This document shows positions 40,638 through 48,617 of a stretch of 64,000 nucleotides of DNA, piece by piece. Source of the DNA: CADEED01 sp043747875 (lineage in GTDB: Bacteria; Pseudomonadota; Gammaproteobacteria; Steroidobacterales; Steroidobacteraceae); NCBI GenBank assembly GCA_043747875.1, contig JAYTOI010000134.1, forward strand, positions 32,785-96,784, read 5' to 3'. The position numbers were made by a program, and so were the translations under genes. The notes beneath the pieces were generated by a model. The model saw nothing but the letters and a program-made list of their open reading frames with translations. It was not told the origin of the DNA and made no database searches. Position 1 is the first letter of the stretch; each line of letters starts with the position of its first letter.

Positions 40638-42332
40638 ATGAGCATCAAGTCCGACAAGTGGATCCGCCGCATGGCGGAGGCGCAGAAGATGATCGAGCCG
40701 TTCGCAGCCGAGCAGGTGCGCACGGCCGATGGGCACAAGATCGTCTCGTACGGAACATCGAGCTACGGCTACGACGTGCGGTGCTCGCGCGAGTTCAAGA
40801 TCTTCACCAACATCAATTCGACAATCGTCGATCCCAAGAACTTCGACGAAAAGAGCTTTGTCGATGTGAGCGCCGACGTATGCATCATTCCGCCGAACTC
40901 CTTTGCCCTCGCTCGGACGGTGGAGCACTTCCGGATCCCGCGCTCGACACTCGTGATCTGCCTCGGTAAATCGACATACGCGCGTTGTTTCAGTGGCGAT
41001 ACGCGCGTTGCGCTCGTCGACGGAACTGCGCCGACACTCGAAGAGATGGCGCGGCGCCACGACACTGGCGAGCTGTTCTGGGGCTATAGCATCGGTGCGA
41101 ACGGCCGCCTCATCGTGACCATGCTGGAGGCGCCGCGATTCATCGGTCGCGATTCGTTGCTCGAGATCGTGCTCGACAACGGTGAAGTGGTCCGGGCGAC
41201 TCCCGATCATGAATTCATGCGGCGCGACGGCCGTATGGTCGAAGCTAACGCGTTACGTGCCGGCGATGCGTTGATGCCTCTGTATCGCGAGTGCGCGCGC
41301 GGTTACGAGATGGTCTATCAGCCGCTGACCGGTCATCTGTATCCGACACATCGGTTGGCAGATGAGTGGAATGTCCGGCACGATATTTATGAAGAAGCGC
41401 CGGGGACCCACCGGCATCACATGGACTTCGATCGGGCGAACAATCGCCCATCGAACATCGTGCGCATGGAGGCAGCGGAACACATCCGGCTGCACAACTC
41501 AGAGAGTTATGGCGAAGGTTTCGACGCCGACGCGCACGGCGCAGCAATCGCTGAGGCACTTGAGCGCCTGGCTCGCGATCCCGAGTGGCGTGCGAATTTC
41601 TCGCGCGTGCAGAGCGAACGGGCGCAGAAGTTCTGGACCGACGACCGCTACGCGCAAATGCGCGCGCGGCTCATCGAACAACGTCGCAATCCGTCGCAGG
41701 CGACGCGCGATGCGCACAGCAATGCGATGCGCCGCTTTTACGCCGACCCGGCCGAGCGATTGCGTCAGGGTGGAATGAGCGCGCGCGCATGGGCGCGGGA
41801 CGACGGTTCCCGTCGAAGCCGTCAGGCGGAAATTTCCCGGCGCATCAACCTGCGCGGAGAAATCACGGGCGAAGTCGTGCGCGCCGCGCTCGATACGACG
41901 GGCTCCATCCGTGGCGCGGCGGATTTGCTCGAGTGCGACCGCTCCGTATTTCGACGATTTCCTGGAGTACTCGCGCAGTTTCGTGGCACCACGGCATACC
42001 GCAATCACAAGGTCGCTGAAGTACGGACGGTGCGAGGTGAACACGATGTGTATTGCCTGACTGTTCCGGAGGCGGGCAATTTCGCGCTTCAGGGCGGGGT
42101 GTTCGTCCGAAATTGCGGCATCATCGTAAACGTAACGCCATTGGAGCCCGAGTGGGAAGGCCACGTCACGCTCGAGTTTTCCAACACCACGCCGCTGCCC
42201 GCGAAGATCTACGCGAACGAGGGTGTCGCGCAGATGCTGTTCTTCGAATCGGACGAGGTGTGCGCCACGTCGTACAAGGATCGCGGCGGGAAATACCAGG
42301 GCCAGCGCGGCGTCACGTTGCCGAAAGCCTAG
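40638..42332 (+). CDS. dcd: dCTP deaminase interrupted by an in-frame intein
   Basis: The 564-codon gene starts at ATG 40638 with GAGG just upstream. Codons 1-116 and 493-564 together encode a 188-residue dCTP deaminase of the common proteobacterial type (start MSIKSDKWIRRMAE, end GGKYQGQRGVTLPKA), which makes dUTP for thymidylate synthesis. The N-part ends in LGKSTYAR, holding the Ser and Arg equivalent to E. coli S111/R115. The C-part starts CGIIVNVTPLEPEW and holds the catalytic Glu in VTLEF. Between them lie 376 codons that must be removed for activity: an intein, annotated separately. Without splicing the active site is split, so the gene product depends on it. Confidence 0.95.
   Translation: MSIKSDKWIRRMAEAQKMIEPFAAEQVRTADGHKIVSYGTSSYGYDVRCSREFKIFTNINSTIVDPKNFDEKSFVDVSADVCIIPPNSFALARTVEHFRIPRSTLVICLGKSTYARCFSGDTRVALVDGTAPTLEEMARRHDTGELFWGYSIGANGRLIVTMLEAPRFIGRDSLLEIVLDNGEVVRATPDHEFMRRDGRMVEANALRAGDALMPLYRECARGYEMVYQPLTGHLYPTHRLADEWNVRHDIYEEAPGTHRHHMDFDRANNRPSNIVRMEAAEHIRLHNSESYGEGFDADAHGAAIAEALERLARDPEWRANFSRVQSERAQKFWTDDRYAQMRARLIEQRRNPSQATRDAHSNAMRRFYADPAERLRQGGMSARAWARDDGSRRSRQAEISRRINLRGEITGEVVRAALDTTGSIRGAADLLECDRSVFRRFPGVLAQFRGTTAYRNHKVAEVRTVRGEHDVYCLTVPEAGNFALQGGVFVRNCGIIVNVTPLEPEWEGHVTLEFSNTTPLPAKIYANEGVAQMLFFESDEVCATSYKDRGGKYQGQRGVTLPKA
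40986..42113 (+). mobile_element. intein with HNH homing-endonuclease region in dcd
   Basis: This is a 376-residue insertion, in frame with both halves of dcd. Residue 1 is Cys (CFSGDTRVALVDG, splicing block A). Block B is RATPDHEF with Thr72 and His75. The C-terminal blocks are DVYCLTVPEAGNF and GGVFVRN, followed by the extein Cys. An HNH nuclease lies at about 142-171 (HRHHMDFDRANN, NIVRM, EHIRLHN: His144/145, Asn157, His166/170). A basic helical region (about 230-330) with a helix-turn-helix-like segment (SIRGAADLLECDRSVFRRF) may bind DNA. The usual penultimate His is Arg375. Class-1 chemistry (Cys1, Asn376, Cys+1) is otherwise complete. Splicing would restore YAR-CGI exactly. Confidence 0.93.
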
Positions 42333-42344
42333 CGGGCACGGTCC

Positions 42345-43046
42345 CTAGCCGGTGGATTCGATCAACAGCGTGAACTCGACCTTCTTGCCGCGAATGCGTT
42401 CCGCCTTCACGGGTAGATAGCCCAGCGCCGGCGCCACCCAGGTGCGGGTGACGCGATCGCCGCTGGCGCGCTTGCTGGTGTAGACGACGGTCTCGAGCCG
42501 GCCCAACGCGGTGTCGATCTGCGCGGTGCCTTCCTGGCGCAGCTCGTATTCCTTGAGCTTGTCGCCGTCGATCATCCAAACCGTGGCCTGCAGCGTTCCG
42601 GCGGCGAGGTTGCGCAGCGACGCGATCTGCAGCGACATCGGATCCTGCGCGCCATCGACGAGCTCGAGATCCACGGCCTGCTCCTTGGCGACGCCCGTCA
42701 CTCGTTTGGCGGTCCAATCGAAACGCAGATCGATGGCGCGCTCTTTCTCGTCGGACCCGGTGAAGCGCCGCGGCTGGACGCGACCGTCGATGAGACGGAA
42801 GGCACTGGTCTGGTTGATCGCGTCGGGCAGCGCCATGCGGAACACGCCGCGCGGCGTGTTGATGCTGGAATAGACGAAGGTGTCGGCCCCATCGCGCCAG
42901 AGCTCGAGCACCGACGTGCCCGCCGCCATGCCTTTCCACTCGACGGTGTACGTGGCGCGAAAGGGCTTCAGGTCGGCCGGATCGGCGCGCACGGCGCCGG
43001 CGATGCCGAGCACAGTGACGATTGCCATGACATTACGCAGCTGCAT
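42345..43046 (-). CDS. DUF3108 periplasmic protein
   Basis: This 233-residue protein starts at ATG 43046 (GAGG 7 nt upstream), overlapping the purN 3' end by 14 bp. A signal peptide ends near VRA (about residue 21). The mature part is beta-rich with the DUF3108 pattern (FRATYTVEWKGMAAG, SSINTPRGVFRM, RRFTGSDEKERA, RTWVAPALGYLPVK). The family is periplasmic, of unknown function, and often found beside purN in gammaproteobacteria. Confidence 0.88.
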   Translation of the reverse strand: MQLRNVMAIVTVLGIAGAVRADPADLKPFRATYTVEWKGMAAGTSVLELWRDGADTFVYSSINTPRGVFRMALPDAINQTSAFRLIDGRVQPRRFTGSDEKERAIDLRFDWTAKRVTGVAKEQAVDLELVDGAQDPMSLQIASLRNLAAGTLQATVWMIDGDKLKEYELRQEGTAQIDTALGRLETVVYTSKRASGDRVTRTWVAPALGYLPVKAERIRGKKVEFTLLIESTG

Positions 43047-43689
43047 CGTTTTCCTCGATGAGCGGAGCGGCGAGGGGGCCGCCGTTGAAGTACACCGCGC
43101 CGTTGCGCAGTTCCACGCGGCGGGCGGCGATGAGCGAGCATACATGCGGATAGATGATGTGTTCGAGCGCATGAACGCGCGCTGAAATGCTCTCCGCCGT
43201 GTCGGACGCACGTACTTCGAGGCGTCCCTGCATGACGATCGGCCCGCCGTCGAGCTCGGCGGTGACGTAATGCACGCTGGCACCGTGGTGCGAGTCGCCG
43301 GCCGCCAGCACGCGCGCGTGCGTATCCAGGCCCTTGTACTTCGGCAGCAGCGACGGGTGGATGTTCAGCAGTTTTCCGTCGAAGTGCGCGACGAACGCGG
43401 GCGAGAGGATGCGCATGAATCCCGCGAGCGCGATCAGCTGCGCGCCGCTGCCGTCGAGCTCGTCCGCGAGCGCGGTGTCGAAACTGGTGCGATCCGAAAA
43501 CTGTTTGACCGGCACGACGCTCGTGGCGACACCCAGCGCCGCGGCGCGCGCGAGACCGCCGGCTGTTTCCCGATCGGCGACCACCCGGACCACTTCGTAG
43601 GGCGAGCCCGCAGTTTGGGAGGCGCGCACGATGGCTTCCATATTGCTGCCACGGCCCGAGATCACCACGGCGACCGGCAACGCCGCCAC
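43033..43689 (-). CDS. purN: phosphoribosylglycinamide formyltransferase
   Basis: PurN transfers a formyl group from 10-formyl-THF to GAR in purine synthesis. The 218-residue protein has the early VVISGRGSNMEAI loop, the catalytic Asn/His pair in LLNIHPSLLPKYKG and the catalytic Asp in VTAELDGGPIV. Length is normal. It follows purM after 3 nt and overlaps the DUF3108 gene. Confidence 0.96.
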   Translation of the reverse strand: MAALPVAVVISGRGSNMEAIVRASQTAGSPYEVVRVVADRETAGGLARAAALGVATSVVPVKQFSDRTSFDTALADELDGSGAQLIALAGFMRILSPAFVAHFDGKLLNIHPSLLPKYKGLDTHARVLAAGDSHHGASVHYVTAELDGGPIVMQGRLEVRASDTAESISARVHALEHIIYPHVCSLIAARRVELRNGAVYFNGGPLAAPLIEENDAAA

Positions 43690-43692
43690 TCG

Positions 43693-44724
43693 CTAATCCT
43701 CGATGACGACGCCGCGCGTGCCCCGCCCGACGCTGCCGATGACCGTGGCGGTCTCGCCCGAGGCTACGAGCTGCGCCAGCGTCGCGTCCACGTCGGAGGG
43801 GGCGACGACGACGATCATGCCGATGCCGCAGTTGAACGTGCGGTGCATCTCGGCCGCGGCGATCTTGCCCACGGCGGCCAGCCACTCGAATACGGGGTCG
43901 CGCGCCCAGGCGCGCCGCTGCAGCACCACCTCGAAGCCGTCTGGCAGCACGCGCGGGATGTTGTCGGTGAGACCGCCGCCGGTGATGTGCGCGAAGCCTT
44001 TCACGCTCACCTTGGCCGCGAGCGCCAGCATTGACTTCACGTAGATGCGTGTCGGCATGAGCAGGCGGTCGAACAGCGCCTTGCCCTCGACCTGCGTCTG
44101 GTCGTTCGCGCCGGCAACCGACACGAGCTTGCGGATGAGCGAATAACCGTTCGAATGCGGCCCGGAAGCGGCGAGACCGATGACGACATCGCCCGCCGTG
44201 GTCTTCGAGCCGTCGATGATGCGGTCGCGCTCGACGACGCCGACGCAGAAACCGGCAAGATCGTAATCGTCGCCGTGATACATGCCCGGCATCTCCGCCG
44301 TCTCGCCGCCCACGAGCGCGGCGCCTGCGAGCTCGCAGCCCGCGGCGATGCCGCGGATGACGGCTTCCGCAACGTCGATGCGCAGTTTGCCGGTGGCGTA
44401 GTAGTCGAGGAAAAACAGCGGCTCGGCGCCGGAGACGGCGACGTCGTTGGCGCACATCGCCACCAGGTCGATGCCGATCTTGTCGTGGCGGCCGGTGTCG
44501 ATGGCCAGCCGCAGCTTGGTGCCCACGCCGTCCGTGCCGGACACCAGCACCGGCTTGCGATAGCGGTCGAGCGGCACTTCGACCAGCGCGCCGAAGCCGC
44601 CGATGCCGGCGAGGACTTCCTTGCGCATCGTCCGTTTGACGACGGGCTTGATGCGTTCGACGAGCTCGTCGCCCGCGTCGATATCGACGCCGGCATCGCG
44701 ATAAGTCAGTCCGGTTTCAGTCAT
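43693..44724 (-). CDS. purM: phosphoribosylformylglycinamidine cyclo-ligase
   Basis: PurM (AIR synthetase) closes the imidazole ring using ATP. The 343-residue protein starts at ATG 44724 (MTETGLTYRDAGVDIDAG). It shows VSGTDGVGTKLRLA, DLVAMCANDVAVSGAEPLFFLDY, GGETAEMPGMY and FAHITGGGLTDNIPR. The frame extends further upstream, but the family start is at this ATG. It is divergent from the DUF2066 gene. Confidence 0.96.
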   Translation of the reverse strand: MTETGLTYRDAGVDIDAGDELVERIKPVVKRTMRKEVLAGIGGFGALVEVPLDRYRKPVLVSGTDGVGTKLRLAIDTGRHDKIGIDLVAMCANDVAVSGAEPLFFLDYYATGKLRIDVAEAVIRGIAAGCELAGAALVGGETAEMPGMYHGDDYDLAGFCVGVVERDRIIDGSKTTAGDVVIGLAASGPHSNGYSLIRKLVSVAGANDQTQVEGKALFDRLLMPTRIYVKSMLALAAKVSVKGFAHITGGGLTDNIPRVLPDGFEVVLQRRAWARDPVFEWLAAVGKIAAAEMHRTFNCGIGMIVVVAPSDVDATLAQLVASGETATVIGSVGRGTRGVVIED

Positions 44725-44779
44725 GAGGTGTGGTTTGCCGGCGCGGCAGGTGGGGAAAAAACGTGCGATATTGTAGCCA

Positions 44780-45742
44780 ATGCGCTCGCTACTCGTCAGT
44801 TTGGTCGCCCTGGTTCTGCTCGCGCTCAACCAATCCGCGCACGCCGCGCGCCAGGTGCGCGTTTACGAAGCTACCGTCTCCGCGCAGACCGATCCGGCCG
44901 TGCAGGCGCAGGCGGCGCTGCGGCAAGTGCTGGTGCGCGCGACCGGTGCGCGCGACGCTGCCAACGACCCGGCGCTCTCGAGCATCCTCGCGCAGGCGCA
45001 GCAGTACGTTCTCGTCACGCGGCCGCCTGAGCGCGGCAGCGGCACGCAAGTGGTGTTCGACGCGGGGGCGCTCGAGCGCGACATTGCCGCGGCGGGCCGC
45101 AATGTCTGGTCCAGCGAGCGCCAGCTCCTCATCATCGTGCTCACGGGAGGCCCGGCGACCGGCGTCTTCGAATCCCGGCGGCAGGTCGAAGGCACCATCG
45201 ACTCCGTTGCGAACCGGCGCGGCCAACCCGTGCGCGTGGCGCGACCCGAGGCGATGGGGCTGCCCACCACCGGTGATCTGCCATTGGACGCCGCGCTCGC
45301 GGGCGCGCAGCGTCTCGGCGGCGACGCCGTGCTGATCGGATACGGCGATGCCGTGCCCGAGGGAGGACCATGGCGCTGGGTGCTGACCGGCCCGGGCCTC
45401 AACGAGTCCTGGAGTGGCACGCTCGAAGAGGGCGTGCACACCTCCGCGGACGTCTTCGCGCGCAACGCGCTCACTTACGCCGCGATGCCCGAGGTCCTCG
45501 TGCTCGTCGAAGTCGACGGCGTCCCTTCGTTGCGCGAGTACGCGCGCGCCGGCGAGCTGCTCGCCAGCGCGGGCGGCGTGCGCAGCGTGCAGCTCGCGGA
45601 AGTCGGCGGTTCGCGCGCCATCTTCTCGGTGGTCACGCGCGGCAGCGCCGACGCATTGCAGTCCTCACTCGCCACGAACCCGCGCCTCGAGCGCGTGGAC
45701 CCGGCCGCCGGCGGTACCATCGCATTTCGCTATCGACCGTAG
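44780..45742 (+). CDS. DUF2066 periplasmic protein
   Basis: This 320-residue protein has a signal peptide ending at SAHA (about residue 22). The family pattern is visible in YEATVSAQTDPAVQAQAALRQVLVRATG and in GDAVLIGYGDAVPEGG. DUF2066 proteins are secreted, of unknown function, and frequently lie between purM and hda-type genes in gammaproteobacteria. It is 7 nt upstream of the phosphatidyltransferase gene and likely co-transcribed with it and hda. Confidence 0.88.
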   Translation: MRSLLVSLVALVLLALNQSAHAARQVRVYEATVSAQTDPAVQAQAALRQVLVRATGARDAANDPALSSILAQAQQYVLVTRPPERGSGTQVVFDAGALERDIAAAGRNVWSSERQLLIIVLTGGPATGVFESRRQVEGTIDSVANRRGQPVRVARPEAMGLPTTGDLPLDAALAGAQRLGGDAVLIGYGDAVPEGGPWRWVLTGPGLNESWSGTLEEGVHTSADVFARNALTYAAMPEVLVLVEVDGVPSLREYARAGELLASAGGVRSVQLAEVGGSRAIFSVVTRGSADALQSSLATNPRLERVDPAAGGTIAFRYRP

Positions 45743-45749
45743 CCGGTTC

Positions 45750-46295
45750 ATGTTGCGGCATCTGCCTAACTTCATCTGCCTGGTGCGCATCGTGCTCATC
45801 TGGCCGACCATTGACGCGCTGTATTCGGGCCACTACTGGACCGCGCTGGCGCTGGTATTCGTGTGCGCGGTCTCCGACGGGGTCGACGGCTGGCTCGCGA
45901 AGCGCTTCAACTGGACCTCGCACCTCGGCAAGATCCTCGACCCGCTGGCCGACAAACTACTGCTGGTCTCGCTGTTCCTGACCGCGACGTGGATGAACCT
46001 GCTGCCGTGGTGGCTCACGGCCGTGGCGGTCGGGCGCGACGTCCTCATCGGCTTTGGCGCCGTCGTCTATCGATTCTGGATCGGGCCGCTGCACGGGCGC
46101 CCGACCATCCTCAGCAAGATCAACACGGGCATGCAGCTCATCGTTGCGCTCGCGGCCATCCTGGTCGCCGCCGCCGATCTGCCCGCGCGCGAGATCATCA
46201 CCGCGCTGTCCATCGTCACGCTGCTCACGACCATCGTCTCGGGCGCGGACTACGTCTCGATCTTCACGCGGCGCGCGCTCGCCGCCGAACCGTGA
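45750..46295 (+). CDS. CDP-alcohol phosphatidyltransferase (PgsA-like)
   Basis: This is a 181-residue integral membrane enzyme with five to six hydrophobic helices. The CDP-alcohol motif D-G-x2-A-(R/K)-x8-G-x3-D-x3-D is present as VDGWLAKRFNWTSHLGKIL followed by DPLAD, with Lys where Arg is more usual. It probably makes phosphatidylglycerol phosphate or a related lipid. I chose ATG 45750; the frame is open much further upstream but overlaps the DUF2066 gene. hda follows with a 4-nt overlap (GTGA). Confidence 0.88.
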   Translation: MLRHLPNFICLVRIVLIWPTIDALYSGHYWTALALVFVCAVSDGVDGWLAKRFNWTSHLGKILDPLADKLLLVSLFLTATWMNLLPWWLTAVAVGRDVLIGFGAVVYRFWIGPLHGRPTILSKINTGMQLIVALAAILVAAADLPAREIITALSIVTLLTTIVSGADYVSIFTRRALAAEP

Positions 46296-46981
46296 AACAG
46301 CTGACGCTCGGCGTACAGCTCAAGGAGCGCGCCACCTTCGCGAGCTTCCTCACCGCGCGCAACGTCGAGCTCGTCGCGCATTTGCGCCACGTTGCGGTCA
46401 CGACGCCGGCCGGCGCCACCTGGATCATGGGCCCGCACACTGCGGGCAAGTCGCATCTGCTCCAGGCCGTGTGCGCGGCCGCGCCGCCCGGCAGGCGCGT
46501 GGCCTATCTACCGCTCGAGTCACTGCTGCCGTTCGGGCCGGGCGCGCTCGACGGCGCCGAGTCGCTCGACGTGGCCTGCTTCGACGACGTGCAGGTGACC
46601 GCGGGCGTCGACGACTGGGAGCGCAAATTGTTCTCGCTGTGGCAGGTGGCCGTGGAGCGCGGCACGACGCTGCTGTTCGCGGCGCGCGAAAATCCCACGC
46701 AGGTGGACTACGGGCTCGCGGATCTCAAGTCGCGGCTGGCCTCGGCGACGGTGTTCGCGGTGCGCGAGCTGGACGAGGCGGAGCAGGCCGAAGCGCTGGC
46801 GCTGCGCGCGCACCTGCGCGGTTTCGAACTGCCGGCCGAGACGATTCGCTATCTGCTGCGGCGCTTTCCGCGCGACATGCGCACGCTGTGCGAAATCCTC
46901 GATACCCTGGACGACGCGGCGTTCGCCGCGCAGCGGCGCATCACGGTTCCGTTCATCAAAGACGTGATCGACCGTCGCTGA
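46292..46981 (+). CDS. hda: DnaA regulatory inactivator Hda
   Basis: This is a 229-residue AAA+ protein starting at GTG 46292. The N-terminal KQLTLGVQL holds a QLTLGV clamp-binding motif, followed by the DnaA-like core: Walker A GPHTAGKSHLL, a degenerate Walker B VACFDDVQ and the sensor regions. Hda with the loaded sliding clamp stimulates ATP hydrolysis by DnaA and so prevents re-initiation. There is no DnaA domain IV. It is the last gene of the DUF2066-PgsA-hda run. Confidence 0.92.
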   Translation: MKQLTLGVQLKERATFASFLTARNVELVAHLRHVAVTTPAGATWIMGPHTAGKSHLLQAVCAAAPPGRRVAYLPLESLLPFGPGALDGAESLDVACFDDVQVTAGVDDWERKLFSLWQVAVERGTTLLFAARENPTQVDYGLADLKSRLASATVFAVRELDEAEQAEALALRAHLRGFELPAETIRYLLRRFPRDMRTLCEILDTLDDAAFAAQRRITVPFIKDVIDRR

Positions 46982-46987
46982 GAAACT

Positions 46988-47019
46988 CGCCCCCTCCGTT
47001 ACGGTGAACGGTGGGGGCG
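46988..47019 (+). terminator. hairpin after hda
   Basis: CGCCCCCTCCG pairs with CGGTGGGGGCG (one mismatch) around a 10-nt loop, 6 nt after the hda stop. There is no U-run. It lies between hda and the converging wrbA gene and could serve either direction. Confidence 0.5.
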
Positions 47020-47099
47020 GTTACGGCCCGACCAGTCAGATGGAAAGCGGTCCATTCGCGGCCCTGTCTCCTACCAAGCAGCGGCGCCTCACGCCGCCT

Positions 47100-47711
47100 C
47101 TAGCGGCGCGCGCGCCCCGCCGCGAGCAAGGCTCCGAACTCGGCGACGCGCTTGCCCAGCGCCCGCGCCAGCTCGATTTCCTCGCCCGACAACGCGCCCG
47201 GCCGCGGCGCCGCGCCGGCCACATGTGTCGCCCCATAGGGAGTTCCGCCGGTGCGCGTCTCGTTGAGGCTGCGTTCCGTGAACGGAATGCCCACCAACAG
47301 CATGCCGTGATGGATCAGCGGCAGCGCCATCGTCAGCAGTGTCGATTCCTGACCGCCATGCAGCGTCTGCGAGGACGAGAACACTGCGGCGGGCTTGCCC
47401 GCCAGCGTACCGTCGAGCCAGACGCTCGACGTGCCGTCGAGGAAGTATTTGAGCGGCGCGGCCATGTTGCCGAACCGCGTCGGGCTGCCTAACAACACTC
47501 CGTCGCAGCGCCGCAAATCCTCGAGCGTCGCGTAGGGCGCACCGGAGTCGGGCACCGCTTTCACGGGACGCTCGTTTTCGGCCGAAACGGCCGGTACGGT
47601 GCGCAGCGTTGCGGTGCACCCGGCGACGGATTCGACGCCGCGCGCGGCGTGGCGCGCGAGCTCGGCGGTGGCCCCCTGTCGCGAGTAATAGACAATGAGA
47701 ATCTCGGTCAT
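47100..47711 (-). CDS. wrbA: NAD(P)H:quinone oxidoreductase, WrbA type
   Basis: This is a 203-residue flavodoxin-like FMN protein that reduces quinones by two electrons. Signatures are IVYYSRQGATAELARH (phosphate loop), GSPTRFGNMAAPLKYFLDGT and the SSQTLHGGQESTLL segment unique to WrbA. It is divergent from the acylphosphatase gene, with starts only 18 nt apart, so their promoters must overlap the opposite coding regions. Confidence 0.93.
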   Translation of the reverse strand: MTEILIVYYSRQGATAELARHAARGVESVAGCTATLRTVPAVSAENERPVKAVPDSGAPYATLEDLRRCDGVLLGSPTRFGNMAAPLKYFLDGTSSVWLDGTLAGKPAAVFSSSQTLHGGQESTLLTMALPLIHHGMLLVGIPFTERSLNETRTGGTPYGATHVAGAAPRPGALSGEEIELARALGKRVAEFGALLAAGRARR

Positions 47712-47729
47712 GGTTGTTTATGATGCCGC

Positions 47730-48005
47730 ATGATCTGCCGAAGGTCGCTGGTTTCCGGTCGCGTACAGGGCGTCTTCTATCGGGCCACCTGCGTGCGCCG
47801 CGCGGAGTCGCTCAATCTGCGCGGCTACGCGCGCAACCTGCCCGATGGCCGCGTCGAGGTGCTGACCTGCGGTGAGCTCGCGGCCGTGGAGCAGTTCATC
47901 GCCTCGTTATGGGAGGGCTCGCCGGCGTCTCGCGTCGAGGAGATCACGACCGCGGACTGCGATCCGTCGGAGTTTCAGCGGATCGTGGGCTTCACTTCGG
48001 CGTGA
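47730..48005 (+). CDS. acylphosphatase
   Basis: This 91-residue enzyme hydrolyses acyl phosphates. The catalytic Arg lies in SGRVQGVFYRATC and the catalytic Asn in LRGYARNLPDGRVEV. This is a normal, complete small acylphosphatase. Its 3' end overlaps that of the converging lytic transglycosylase gene by 31 bp. Confidence 0.92.
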   Translation: MICRRSLVSGRVQGVFYRATCVRRAESLNLRGYARNLPDGRVEVLTCGELAAVEQFIASLWEGSPASRVEEITTADCDPSEFQRIVGFTSA

Positions 48006-48601
48006 CGTTCGCCGGAATTGCCGAGATCGTCGGCGCCGTTCCAGCGCGTCCACTGCGCGATCACCTTGTCGGAGTACCAGCGCTTGCCGGTGCTGCCGTT
48101 ATAGCGCGCGAGCGCGCGCGCGATGTTGTTGTTCTCGCGCTTGAGGTACGCGCGGAAGATCGCGCAGCCCATGCGGATGTTCTCCGAAACCTTGGTGAGC
48201 TGGTGACGCCGCATGCCGAGCGTCTCCGGCCAGAACGGCATCACCTGCATGAGGCCCACGGCGCCGGCGTATGAAACCGCGTAGCGATTGAAGCTGCTCT
48301 CGATGTCCATGATCGCCATCACGAGGCCCGGCGGAATGCGCACCTCGCCCGGCCGATTCGCCTCGCAGAACACGTTCTTGAGGATGGCCATGCGCTCGAC
48401 GCGGTCGGGCACGCGCTTGCGCAGGCGTGGCTCCATCATCTTGTACCAGACGGCGGAGTCGTAACGGTCCTCGAAACACTCGGCCTGATCGATGGCGTGC
48501 TGGACCGCGCCTTTGATCTCCGGCTCGCGCTGCGCCTCGGGCACGGGCGCCGCCAGCGTCAGGGCGGGCAGCAGCAGGGCGAGCGGCAGCAGTCGGAACA
48601 T
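47975..48601 (-). CDS. lytic transglycosylase (SLT domain)
   Basis: This is a 208-residue secreted protein. The signal peptide ends near TLAAP. The goose-lysozyme-like SLT domain shows the catalytic Glu in VMAIMDIESSFNRYAVS, then GAVGLMQVMPFWPETLG and ARYNGSTGKRWYSDKV. It cleaves peptidoglycan with formation of 1,6-anhydromuramic ends. ATG 48601 was chosen for the signal peptide. It lies 17 bp after proS and is probably co-transcribed. Confidence 0.9.
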   Translation of the reverse strand: MFRLLPLALLLPALTLAAPVPEAQREPEIKGAVQHAIDQAECFEDRYDSAVWYKMMEPRLRKRVPDRVERMAILKNVFCEANRPGEVRIPPGLVMAIMDIESSFNRYAVSYAGAVGLMQVMPFWPETLGMRRHQLTKVSENIRMGCAIFRAYLKRENNNIARALARYNGSTGKRWYSDKVIAQWTRWNGADDLGNSGERHAEVKPTIR

Positions 48602-48617
48602 GTCCGCCCGCCGGTGA

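Noticed and set aside
42114..42332. C-terminal dcd part as a separate gene or the whole locus as a frameshifted pseudogene
   Set aside because: The frame is continuous through the insertion, the insert has intein splice motifs, and excision restores the exact native junction.
42968..44455. Long minus-strand open frame across purN and purM (about 495 codons)
   Set aside because: It is the antisense-like out-of-frame shadow of purM/purN, very rich in Arg, His and Gly. The real genes are in another frame of the same strand with full family motifs.
45414..45749. Upstream extension of the PgsA-like frame
   Set aside because: It lies inside the DUF2066 gene in another frame. The family start is ATG 45750.
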